Assembly (NCBI GenBank): GCA_016787045.1
Contig: JAEUVA010000046.1
Span: 1-64,000 of the forward strand
Length of the DNA: 64,000 nucleotides
Direction: 5' to 3'
From: Chitinophagales bacterium
Lineage (GTDB): Bacteria > Bacteroidota > Bacteroidia > Chitinophagales > LD1
The translations under genes and the position numbers were made by a program. The notes beneath the pieces were generated by a model. It was not told the origin of the DNA. It saw nothing but the letters and a program-made list of their open reading frames with translations, and did no database searches. Positions within the stretch are counted from its first letter, which is position 1. Each line of letters begins with the position of its first letter. Positions 56,332 to 64,000 of the stretch are shown here, in pieces.

Positions 56332-56759
56332 GTACAAGTAAAAATCATTTGGTGATTCCGAGTTTGTACAGTACGTTTGCCATCGGTTTGAAAAAGTACA
56401 TCACCATATTGCTTGCAATGCTCATTGTATCACAAGGATTTGTGCAAGCAGGTTTATTACTGTACTACCATATCAACAAAGCATACATTACCCAACAACT
56501 TTGCGAAAACCGCAAAGACCCCACCAAAAATTGTAATGGACATTGCTACCTAAGCAAGCAGTTAAAGAACGCTGAGGAGCAAGAAAAGAAGCAATCGCAG
56601 GGTGTGCTGAAAGAAAAAGAGGAAATCGTTATTCAGGTGTGCGAGCAACTATTGCCTGACTATCCAGATAACTCTAACGCTTTGGTATTCCCCACAGTTT
56701 CATTTGGCCATATTCTGAATGGCCACTTGCAATCTGCCGTTAAGCCGCCAGCTGCCTAA
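56328..56759 (+). CDS. Membrane-anchored Cys-containing protein, start of copper-type operon
   Basis: A 143-residue protein with one membrane segment (residues ~22-45) and then a C-terminal region with LCENRKDPTKNCNGHCYLSKQL. The spaced cysteines (C..N..P...CNGHC) are characteristic of a Bacteroidota family found beside metal genes, so a metal-related role is plausible but unproven. The start is TTG, overlapping the ung stop (TTGA); an internal TTG at 56388 is an alternative. The next gene is 50 bp on. Confidence 0.6.
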   Translation: MSTSKNHLVIPSLYSTFAIGLKKYITILLAMLIVSQGFVQAGLLLYYHINKAYITQQLCENRKDPTKNCNGHCYLSKQLKNAEEQEKKQSQGVLKEKEEIVIQVCEQLLPDYPDNSNALVFPTVSFGHILNGHLQSAVKPPAA

Positions 56760-56809
56760 AAAATCTGCGTTACCAAGTTAACTCTATTTTTTAGTCCCTA
56801 ATTTTTATC

Positions 56810-57727
56810 ATGAAATTTATTGGCGCGCTTGCCTTTGTTATGGCATGTGCTACATCTTACTCGCAAAGCTGTTGCTGTACCGGTGCAGGTGCTAACTATA
56901 GCATATTGCCTAACCTTAACCATCATGTGATTGGTTTGCGTGCTTCTTACAAAAGTTTGTACAGCGAAATGCGCAGTTTAAACCCCGAAAACAATGGTAG
57001 GGTAAGTACGCAACATCTTAACACTTTTGAGTTATTGGGCAGATTTAACCTGACCGACCGTTTGCAACTCACTGCATTTGTACCGTATCACTTTATCACA
57101 CAATCGCAAAGCAACTCTACTGCTCATGTAAATGGGTTGGGCGATATGAGTTTGCTGTTTCAATACCAACTGCTAAATCCGTTGACGTGTACCGGCAAAA
57201 AAACCAAGCATCAATTACGATTGGGTATAGGCACAAAACTTCCGTTTGGAAAGTTTGATATGGATAAGCAACAACTGTTTACCACCACCTTGCAAACCGG
57301 TACGGGTAGTGTAGATTTTATGGGCAGTGCCATTTACACTTTTCGGTTCAATGATTTTGGATTTAATAGCGCTGCTACCTATCGCATAAATACCGCTAAC
57401 ACACATCAATATCGCTTTGGCGATAAGTTACAGTTGCTTCAATCATTTTTTTATACCATTCCTATAAAAGAAGTTGTATTGATGCCAACCGTTGGTTTCA
57501 ATTACGAATATCAATTACTCAACAGTTTTCGCCAGCAAAAGCTCACCTACACGGGTGGGCAGTTTGTAAACGCGCAAGTAGGGTTTGATATTTACTACAA
57601 AAGTTTCGCCTTTACATCAAGTGTTTCACCGGCCCTTATGAACCAGTTAAACTGGAGTGGTGAAAACAAAAACCGCTATGGTTTTGAAGCCGGAGTATTC
57701 TATAATTTTAAAACTAAAACCAATTAA
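56810..57727 (+). CDS. Outer-membrane transporter-like beta-barrel protein
   Basis: A 305-residue protein: signal peptide to YSQ, a cluster of cysteines (SCCCTGAG, residues ~20-27), then alternating beta strands (ELLGRFNLTDRLQLTAFVPY, GDMSLLFQY, GSVDFMGSAIYTF) typical of the MetA-pathway-like outer-membrane barrel family annotated as 'transporter'. Ends in an aromatic strand (FEAGVFYNF). It precedes MbnP by 6 bp, so probably exports or binds a substrate of this operon, perhaps copper-related. Confidence 0.7.
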   Translation: MKFIGALAFVMACATSYSQSCCCTGAGANYSILPNLNHHVIGLRASYKSLYSEMRSLNPENNGRVSTQHLNTFELLGRFNLTDRLQLTAFVPYHFITQSQSNSTAHVNGLGDMSLLFQYQLLNPLTCTGKKTKHQLRLGIGTKLPFGKFDMDKQQLFTTTLQTGTGSVDFMGSAIYTFRFNDFGFNSAATYRINTANTHQYRFGDKLQLLQSFFYTIPIKEVVLMPTVGFNYEYQLLNSFRQQKLTYTGGQFVNAQVGFDIYYKSFAFTSSVSPALMNQLNWSGENKNRYGFEAGVFYNFKTKTN

Positions 57728-57733
57728 AACAAC

Positions 57734-58522
57734 ATGAAAAAATTTAATCTTTTATTATCAACTATCGCCTTGTGTGCACTTTTTACAATTGCTTCGTGTA
57801 ACAAAGAAAAGCTAAAGGGCAAAGGCCCCATCACCTTGCATTTTGATAACCGTGCCGGCTCTGCCGATTTTGCTTTTTTGACCAACTACACCAATGCTGC
57901 CGGTGAGGAGTTGCAGTTTACAACCTTTAAATACTATGTGAGCAATTTTGTATTGGTTAAAGCCGATGGAAGCGAATATGTATTGCCCCAAGAAACCACT
58001 TACCATTTGTTGAATGAAGCAAACAGCAGCAGCTTAGAATTTACGCTTACCGACATACCTGCCGGAGAGTACACAAAACTAAAGTTTATTGTAGGTGTGG
58101 ATAGTTTACGCAGTACCATGGATGTAGCCAGCCGCACAGGCGACTTAGACCCGGCAGGTGCCGGTGCAGACATGTACTGGAGTTGGAACAGCGGGTACAT
58201 TTTTTACAAAATAGAAGGTACATCACCCGCCAGTACTGAAATGGGGAACATGTTTATGTATCATGTAGGTGGTTATGGTGGTTACTCCACTCCTTCTACA
58301 AACAACATTCGCACTATTCAGCTTACTGCTCCAAGCACCATTACTGCCGGAGAAGGACATGCTCCGGAGGTACATATTTATGCCGATGTACTGGAAGCAT
58401 TTAAAACACCTACTGCATACAGCATTGCCAGCGGAGCAATGGTACACATGCCGGCTTCTGCTTCTGTAATTGCCGATAACTATGCCGATATGTTCAAAAT
58501 TGACCACGTGCATAACGAATAA
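57734..58522 (+). CDS. MbnP family lipoprotein (copper-binding type)
   Basis: A 262-residue periplasmic lipoprotein (lipobox IASC, Cys22). It has the MbnP pattern: GPITLHFDNRAG near the start and the tryptophan motif MYWSWNSGY (Trp149, Trp151). In methanotroph MbnP one tryptophan is oxidised to kynurenine by the di-haem enzyme MbnH, creating a copper site; the adjacent cytochrome peroxidase gene here is the MbnH counterpart. Its stop overlaps the next ATG (TAATG). Copper function is by analogy. Confidence 0.8.
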   Translation: MKKFNLLLSTIALCALFTIASCNKEKLKGKGPITLHFDNRAGSADFAFLTNYTNAAGEELQFTTFKYYVSNFVLVKADGSEYVLPQETTYHLLNEANSSSLEFTLTDIPAGEYTKLKFIVGVDSLRSTMDVASRTGDLDPAGAGADMYWSWNSGYIFYKIEGTSPASTEMGNMFMYHVGGYGGYSTPSTNNIRTIQLTAPSTITAGEGHAPEVHIYADVLEAFKTPTAYSIASGAMVHMPASASVIADNYADMFKIDHVHNE

Positions 58523-59556
58523 TGATGAACAAGATAATACCGGTGTTTTTCTTTGCGGTTTTGCTAAGTGCTTCTTGCAATAAAGGGAAAGACACTAAAC
58601 AAGATGTGCGCTTTGTATCACCGGCTAACTTTCCTGCACCTAAGTACAACTTCAACTCAAACCCCGTAACCACTGCGGGGTTTGAGCTGGGCAGGAAGTT
58701 ATTTTATGAAACACAACTCTCGCGCGATAACTCTACGAGTTGCGGTAGTTGCCATATTTCATTTTCAGCTTTTACACACCATGGGCATTCGGTTAGTCAT
58801 GGTATTGACAATAAACTGGGCACACGCAACGCCCCCCCGGTAATGAACATGGCCTGGAGCGATGAGTTTATGTGGGATGGTGGAATAAATCAACTAGATA
58901 TGTTGCCCATTGCACCCATTGAAAATCCGGTGGAAATGGATTTGGAGTTTGCCATTGCGGTTCAAAAAATAAAAAACAATGCTGCATACCCGCCACTGTT
59001 TAAAAGTGCATTTGGCAGCAGTGAGATTACGGGGCCAAAATTACTGCAAGCACTCAGTCAGTTTATGAATATGCTCATTAGTGCTAACTCAAAATACGAT
59101 AAGTGGAAACGAGGAGAAAATGGCATAACACTAAGCACTGATGAATTAGAAGGGCTACAACTTTTTCAACAAAAATGCAGCAGCTGCCACAGCACCGATT
59201 TATTTACAGACAATAAGTTTCATAACAACGGCATAAAAAATTCATTTTCTACAGACAGTGGACGAGCACACATTACTCAACTGCCACAAGATGTAGGCAA
59301 GTTTAAAACGCCATCCGTCCGAAATCTGAAATACACCCCCCCCTATATGCACGATGGCAGTTTTAGCACCTTAGCACAAGTGCTTGAACACTATAATAGC
59401 GGTATAAAAAACTCAGCTACTTTAGACACACTACTAAACCAAAACGGTGTATTGGGCATACCATTATCTGTGCAAGAACAACAAAAAATTATTGCATTTT
59501 TAAACACCTTAAATGATGAAGGTTTTATTAAAGACCAAAGATTCGCAGAACAATAA
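58522..59556 (+). CDS. Di-haem cytochrome c peroxidase / MbnH-like protein
   Basis: A 344-residue exported protein with lipobox-like ASC (Cys19) and two haem c sites, CGSCH (74-78) and CSSCH (219-223), each followed by the peroxidase fold (NAPPVMNMAWS, TPPYMHDGSF). Members reduce peroxide or, as MbnH, oxidise a tryptophan of MbnP. The tight overlap with the MbnP gene favours the MbnH role. No other haem export genes are near. Confidence 0.85.
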   Translation: MMNKIIPVFFFAVLLSASCNKGKDTKQDVRFVSPANFPAPKYNFNSNPVTTAGFELGRKLFYETQLSRDNSTSCGSCHISFSAFTHHGHSVSHGIDNKLGTRNAPPVMNMAWSDEFMWDGGINQLDMLPIAPIENPVEMDLEFAIAVQKIKNNAAYPPLFKSAFGSSEITGPKLLQALSQFMNMLISANSKYDKWKRGENGITLSTDELEGLQLFQQKCSSCHSTDLFTDNKFHNNGIKNSFSTDSGRAHITQLPQDVGKFKTPSVRNLKYTPPYMHDGSFSTLAQVLEHYNSGIKNSATLDTLLNQNGVLGIPLSVQEQQKIIAFLNTLNDEGFIKDQRFAEQ

Positions 59557-59566
59557 ATTTACTGGA

Positions 59567-59935
59567 ATGAAAACTATTTTAGTTACCGCATTCGCTCTAA
59601 CTGTGGCAATAACAAGTTGCAAAAAAAATTCGGATGCTCCGGTGGTATCTATTACTTCGCCTGTCAACAATAGTTCAATTGTACTGGGCGACTCTATACA
59701 CATTGAGGGCAAATTGACCGATGATAAGAGTTTGCACGAAGCAGCGATTTATGTAATGTCGCCCGGTGAAGATACTGTGTTAAAGGATTATCCGTATGTG
59801 CACGAGAAGAAAACCCACTCGTACCATTATCACTACAAACCCGATTCGCTGGGAGTTTACCTACTGCAAGTGATTGCCGAAGACCATGATGGCAATACTA
59901 CTATAGTTGCGCGAAACTTTTCGGTAACTCCTTGA
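59567..59935 (+). CDS. Small lipoprotein with Ig-like domain
   Basis: A 122-residue lipoprotein (lipobox TSC, Cys ~16) with one Ig/cadherin-like beta domain: VVSITSPVNNSSIVLGDSIHIEG and LLQVIAEDHDGNTT. It contains several histidines (HEKKTHSYHYHY), which could bind metal. Last gene of the MbnP operon, starting 11 bp after the peroxidase stop. Role unknown, perhaps a metal or partner-binding accessory. Confidence 0.65.
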   Translation: MKTILVTAFALTVAITSCKKNSDAPVVSITSPVNNSSIVLGDSIHIEGKLTDDKSLHEAAIYVMSPGEDTVLKDYPYVHEKKTHSYHYHYKPDSLGVYLLQVIAEDHDGNTTIVARNFSVTP

Positions 59936-60008
59936 CAAGCAGAAGCAGATAACCTGTTTACTGCACTGCTATAGACACCGAAACAAAATTATCTTCGCGG
60001 CTCATTGT

Positions 60009-61250
60009 ATGAGCTTACACAAAGACATCAAATTTCAGGTTAACAACCATGAGAATAGGGAGGAAACTGCGGTACTGGTATCTGTGCTTACCAAAAACGT
60101 AACCGAAGAAGAAGCCAATGAATACTTGGATGAGTTAGAGTTTTTGGCCACTACCGATGGGGTAAAAACGCTGAAAAGATTTACCCAAAAACTGCCTCAC
60201 CCCGATACCCGCACCTATGTAGGAAAGGGGAAGCTGGAAGAGATAAAACAATTTGCCGAAACCAAGCAGGTTGACTTGATTATTGTAGATGATGAACTTA
60301 CACCATCGCAACAGCGGAATATAGAGCAAGAGCTAAAGAAAAAAGTGCTTGACCGCAGTATGTTGATACTAGACATATTTGCACAACGTGCACGTACCGT
60401 ACAGGCACGCACACAAGTAGAGTTGGCGCAGTTACAATACATGCTTCCCCGCTTAAAGGGTATGTGGACGCACTTAGAGCGCCAAAGAGGGGGCACCGGT
60501 ACCCGTGGCGGTTCCGGAGAAAAGGAAATAGAAACCGACCGCAGGATTGCTGAAAAGAAAATTACTTCGTTAAAAGAGGATTTAAAAAAAATAGATAAGC
60601 AAAACGAAGTACGCAGAAAACACCGAGGCGAAATGATACGGGTGGCTTTGGTTGGTTACACCAACGTAGGCAAAAGCACCCTGATGAATTTGCTGGCAAA
60701 AGAAAATGTGTTTGCTGAAAATAAGCTATTCGCCACGCTTGACACCACAGTACGCAAAGTAACTTTTAATGCCGTACCTTTTCTACTCAGCGATACGGTG
60801 GGCTTTATTCGCAAGTTGCCGCATCACCTGATTGAAAGTTTCAAATCTACATTAGATGAAGCTATGGAAGCTGATATTCTGCTACATGTAGTAGATATTT
60901 CTCACCATGCTTTTCAAGACCAGATGCGGGTGGTAAATGACATTTTTGCAGAGCTAAAATGTGCAGACAAACCCCAGATTATCATTTTTAATAAAATGGA
61001 TTTGTACGAAACAAAAAATTACGATGAGTATTTGCCCCAAGAAATTAAGCTAAATCTACTTAAAGAATTAAAGGATAGCTGGATGGCTAAAACGCACAAT
61101 GGCTGTATTTTTGTTTCGGCCACTCAAAACCGCAACACTGCCGACCTGCGCGAAATGATTTTTCAAAAAGTAAAAACTCTTTATTTGGAACGCTACCCGT
61201 ATAAAGCCGGCTACTTTACTGACTACACGGTGTACAACGAAAATCAATAA
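60009..61250 (+). CDS. hflX: Ribosome-associated GTPase HflX
   Basis: A 413-residue translational GTPase that splits stalled or hibernating 70S ribosomes under stress. Its N-terminal helical domain has the glycine-rich segment GGTGTRGGSGEKE (161-173). The G domain has G1 GYTNVGKST (216-224), G3 DTVGFIRKLP and G4 FNKMD. Preceded by TATCTTCG and a GC-rich stretch. Confidence 0.95.
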   Translation: MSLHKDIKFQVNNHENREETAVLVSVLTKNVTEEEANEYLDELEFLATTDGVKTLKRFTQKLPHPDTRTYVGKGKLEEIKQFAETKQVDLIIVDDELTPSQQRNIEQELKKKVLDRSMLILDIFAQRARTVQARTQVELAQLQYMLPRLKGMWTHLERQRGGTGTRGGSGEKEIETDRRIAEKKITSLKEDLKKIDKQNEVRRKHRGEMIRVALVGYTNVGKSTLMNLLAKENVFAENKLFATLDTTVRKVTFNAVPFLLSDTVGFIRKLPHHLIESFKSTLDEAMEADILLHVVDISHHAFQDQMRVVNDIFAELKCADKPQIIIFNKMDLYETKNYDEYLPQEIKLNLLKELKDSWMAKTHNGCIFVSATQNRNTADLREMIFQKVKTLYLERYPYKAGYFTDYTVYNENQ

Positions 61251-61255
61251 ATCGT

Positions 61256-63688
61256 ATGAAGATTTCATATAACTGGTTAAAACAATATGTAAATTTCAAC
61301 CTCACCCCAAATGACTTGGGCGAAGTATTAACCGGTATTGGACTAGAAGTAGAGGATATTCATCCTTTCCAGTCTGTACAAGGTGGATTAAAAAATGTGG
61401 TAATTGGCGAAGTAATTGATTGCAGTAAGCACCCGGATGCAGATAAACTTTCGGTAACCAAAGTAGATGTGGGCAGCGGTGAACTGCTACAAATTGTATG
61501 TGGTGCACCCAACGTGGCTGCCGGTCAAAAAGTGGTAGTTGCATTAGTAGGCGCTACATTGTATCCGAGCAATGGCGAAAAGTTAGCCATTAAAAAAGCA
61601 AAGATACGCGGTGTGGAAAGCAGTGGCATGTTATGTGCCGAAGATGAATTGGGCTTAGGCAATAGCCATGCCGGTATTATGGTTTTACCCTACGAAACCA
61701 AAGTAGGCACGCCTGCTGCCGAGTACTTTAGTGTTGAAAACGATTACGTATTAGAAATCGGACTAACACCCAACCGTGGCGATGCTAACTCGCACATTGG
61801 TGTAGCTCGCGATTTAGCTGCTGCACTCAATGTATCATATAAAAGCAAAGTTACTTTTCAGAAACCTGAACTTTCGGGATTTAATTTTTCTTCGGCCAAT
61901 AACGATACGATAAAGGTTGAGGTAGAAGCCACTGAAGCTTGTCCGCGTTATTCCGGAGTGTTACTGCGCAATATCCAAGTGAAAGAATCACCGGAATGGC
62001 TAAAAAACCGATTGAAGGCAATTGGCGTAAAGTGTATTAACAATGTGGTGGATATTACCAATTATATCTTACACGAATATGGCCAGCCGTTACACGCTTT
62101 TGATGCGAAAAAAATTAATGGCAACAAAGTAGTGGTTAAAAAATTGCCGGAGGGCACAGTTTTTAAAACGTTAGACAATACAGATATAAAATTACATGCA
62201 GATGACCTGATGATATGTGATGCTGAGGGTGGCATGTGCTTAGCAGGAGTGTATGGCGGTTTAAACAGCGGAGTTACAGACCAAACCACCGATATATTTT
62301 TAGAGAGTGCTTACTTCTCTCCCACTGCTATACGTAAAACGAGTGCCCGTCATGGGCTGCGTACAGATGCTGCCACCCATTTTGAAAAAGGCACTGACCC
62401 CAACAGTACTGTTGAGGCATTGAAAAATGCCATCATTCTACTTACAAAAGAGGCCGGAGCCCAAATTGCATCAACTATTATTGATATTTATCCATCATCT
62501 GTAACCGGTTGGAGATTTGAAGTTTCGTTGAGCAGAATGTTGCGCTTAGCCGGATTTGACATACCGGTAAATACAATCAAAAACATTTTACAGCACTTAG
62601 AAATTACTATTGAAAAAGAGGATGGCGATGTTTGGTATTTGCATGTTCCGGCTTTTAAAACAGATGTGAAACGCGAGGCAGATGTAGTAGAGGAAGTTTT
62701 GCGCATTTATGGATACAATAGTTTTACACTACCTAAAGCTGTAAAATCCTCTTTAGAGTTTTCACCGGCTGTTAATGCCATTAAAACAGAAAACTCCATT
62801 GCTGATTTACTGAGTGGATTTGGACTCAATGAGGTTTGGACCAACTCTGTATCACAATCTAAGTTTGTAAACAATGATGAGGAGAAAAGTGAGTTAGTTG
62901 TTTTACTCAACAGCCAAACAGCCGAACTGGATTCCCTTCGCGGCTCTTTGCTCTATTCGGGTTTAGAGGTTATTGCTCATAATCAAAACCATCAGCAAAG
63001 TGATTTGCGTTTTTATGAGTTTGGAAAAGTGTACGCTAAAAGTAATGACAATTACAGCGAGAAAAAAGAGTTAAGCATTTTTATTACAGGCAAAAATTTT
63101 GAAGAAAACTGGATAGGTAAGAGTGAGCAGTACAACTTTTACCATTTGAAAAATATAGTTCTGCAGGTCTTCGGAAAGTTGGGCTACGCTCTACCGATAG
63201 CCACTGAATTTGAACACAAAAATTTCAGCTACGCTTTGCAGTTAAAAATTGAAGATGAAACCGTAGCTGCTTTTGGTGCTGTAAGTTCGCGTTTGCTGAA
63301 ACAGTTTGATATAAAACGCGAAGTGTTTTATGCCAACGTTAACTGGGCTTACTTATTAGAAAAATCACAGTATGCTAAAACTTCGTTCAAAGAGCTGCCT
63401 AAGTTTCCTGCTGTTCGCAGAGATTTAGCTATGATTTTGAATAGCGACATTACGTTTGAGCAAATAGAAAAAATTGCACAGCGTGAATCTAAAAAGCTGT
63501 TGCGCGAAGTATCATTGTTTGACGTGTACAAAGGCGATAAAATACAAGCCGGCAAAAAGAGCTATGCGGTAAGTTTTGTTTTTCAGCATGAAGATAAAAC
63601 ACTTACAGATGCTGAAATTGAGAAAACAATGAGCCGCCTAATGGGCAAGTTGGAATCTGAATTGAATGCTGAAATCAGAAAATCATAA
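61256..63688 (+). CDS. pheT: Phenylalanine-tRNA ligase beta subunit
   Basis: An 810-residue beta chain of PheRS. It has an N-terminal tRNA-binding OB domain (~40-150), B3/B4 and B5 domains with GLRTDAATHFEKGTDP, a catalytic-like core without active-site function, and the C-terminal FDX-ACB anticodon-binding domain (FPAVRRDLAMIL to the end). pheS is not in the window, as usual for Bacteroidota where the two are unlinked. It starts 5 bp after hflX. Confidence 0.96.
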   Translation: MKISYNWLKQYVNFNLTPNDLGEVLTGIGLEVEDIHPFQSVQGGLKNVVIGEVIDCSKHPDADKLSVTKVDVGSGELLQIVCGAPNVAAGQKVVVALVGATLYPSNGEKLAIKKAKIRGVESSGMLCAEDELGLGNSHAGIMVLPYETKVGTPAAEYFSVENDYVLEIGLTPNRGDANSHIGVARDLAAALNVSYKSKVTFQKPELSGFNFSSANNDTIKVEVEATEACPRYSGVLLRNIQVKESPEWLKNRLKAIGVKCINNVVDITNYILHEYGQPLHAFDAKKINGNKVVVKKLPEGTVFKTLDNTDIKLHADDLMICDAEGGMCLAGVYGGLNSGVTDQTTDIFLESAYFSPTAIRKTSARHGLRTDAATHFEKGTDPNSTVEALKNAIILLTKEAGAQIASTIIDIYPSSVTGWRFEVSLSRMLRLAGFDIPVNTIKNILQHLEITIEKEDGDVWYLHVPAFKTDVKREADVVEEVLRIYGYNSFTLPKAVKSSLEFSPAVNAIKTENSIADLLSGFGLNEVWTNSVSQSKFVNNDEEKSELVVLLNSQTAELDSLRGSLLYSGLEVIAHNQNHQQSDLRFYEFGKVYAKSNDNYSEKKELSIFITGKNFEENWIGKSEQYNFYHLKNIVLQVFGKLGYALPIATEFEHKNFSYALQLKIEDETVAAFGAVSSRLLKQFDIKREVFYANVNWAYLLEKSQYAKTSFKELPKFPAVRRDLAMILNSDITFEQIEKIAQRESKKLLREVSLFDVYKGDKIQAGKKSYAVSFVFQHEDKTLTDAEIEKTMSRLMGKLESELNAEIRKS

Positions 63689-63695
63689 CCGGGCT

Positions 63696-64000
63696 TTACT
63701 CCTGAAGTAGCACATCCATATCTGCCAACAACTGAGTAACACTCTTTTCATCGGTACCTTCGTAGTAACCACGAATTTTTCCTTTACCATCTATTAGTAC
63801 AAACTTTCCGTTGTGCGCATAGCCACCGGGAGCATCTTCATCGGGTGAGGCGTATATCATTAGGCGCTCTGCCATTTGGTAAACCAATTCTTTGTTGCCG
63901 GTTAAAAAATGCCATGTACGGCTATCAGGCACACCTAACTTTTGCGAATAAATCTTTAATCGTTGCACAGAATCGCGTTGAGGATCTATGCTAAATGAAA
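63696..64000 (-). CDS. SCO1/SenC family protein, 3' part (5' end outside window)
   Basis: The reading frame enters from the right edge; about 100 residues are visible: SIDPQRDSVQRLKIYSQ, WHFLTGNKELVY, and GGYAHNGKFVLID with the conserved copper-ligand His. This is the end of a thioredoxin-fold copper chaperone for cytochrome oxidase assembly. The CxxxC motif would lie upstream, off the window. The copper-like operon lies about 4 kb away but is a separate unit. Confidence 0.8.
   Translation of the reverse strand, partial: SFSIDPQRDSVQRLKIYSQKLGVPDSRTWHFLTGNKELVYQMAERLMIYASPDEDAPGGYAHNGKFVLIDGKGKIRGYYEGTDEKSVTQLLADMDVLLQE

Overview
The window is chromosomal DNA of a Bacteroidota bacterium. Three features point to this. 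Promoters have the TTTG / 19-nt / TAnnTTTG form. Secreted proteins carry type IX secretion (T9SS) C-terminal domains. Many genes belong to families typical of the phylum: SprB repeats, DUF4397, DUF4920, HYC_CC_PP, a split L25/CTC and a ~1100-residue SecA. Coding genes use A-rich leaders rather than strong Shine-Dalgarno sites. The mix of families suggests the Chitinophagia/Saprospiria side of the phylum, but I cannot place it more precisely by eye.

Layout. 1-0.5 kb: a tRNA-Thr followed, in its direction of transcription, by a tandem array of broken tRNA-Thr copies. 0.5-9.6 kb: pyrF, a TPR protein and a 2452-residue adhesin with 30 SprB repeats and a T9SS type B terminus. 9.8-24.4 kb: gcvP, an FtsE-type ATPase, a PLP enzyme, an envelope/glycan block (GH20, glycosyltransferase, LpxH-like phosphoesterase), secA, a phosphoribosyltransferase and a secreted subtilase. 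24.4-27 kb: a two-gene Hdr-like Fe-S electron-transfer unit split by an inserted four-helix-bundle gene. 27-34.9 kb: small secreted proteins, ndk, a phosphatase lipoprotein, tRNA-His, folD, prs, rplY and aroQ. 35-43 kb: small remnants, a 41-bp minisatellite, tRNA-Lys, an operon of HYC_CC_PP protein, TonB receptor, flavin reductase and DUF4920 protein, and a DUF4397 surface protein. 43.5-47 kb: the end of the ribosomal superoperon (infA-rpmJ-rpsM-rpsK-rpsD-rpoA-rplQ). 47-54 kb: a low-information accessory stretch of lineage-specific genes, hairpins and small repeats. 54.1-54.5 kb: a second array in which an intact tRNA-Ala is followed by two broken copies, each with its own terminator. 54.5-64 kb: a saccharopine dehydrogenase-like enzyme, ung, a copper-type MbnP/MbnH operon, hflX, pheT and the start-truncated end of a SCO-family gene.

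The most unusual signal is the pair of tRNA arrays. In both, unrelated tRNA families (Thr and Ala) have decayed copies downstream of the intact gene, and in every copy the anticodon arm is replaced by the same 18-bp palindrome, TCCCGATNGCNATCGGGA. I do not recognise a described element that does this. I cannot rule out that the palindrome is a known abundant Bacteroidota repeat. Secondary points of interest are the IR-flanked four-helix-bundle insertion, the MbnP/MbnH copper operon, an enzyme gene with no ATG/GTG/TTG start, a minisatellite, and GC-rich discriminators shared by tRNA and ribosomal promoters.
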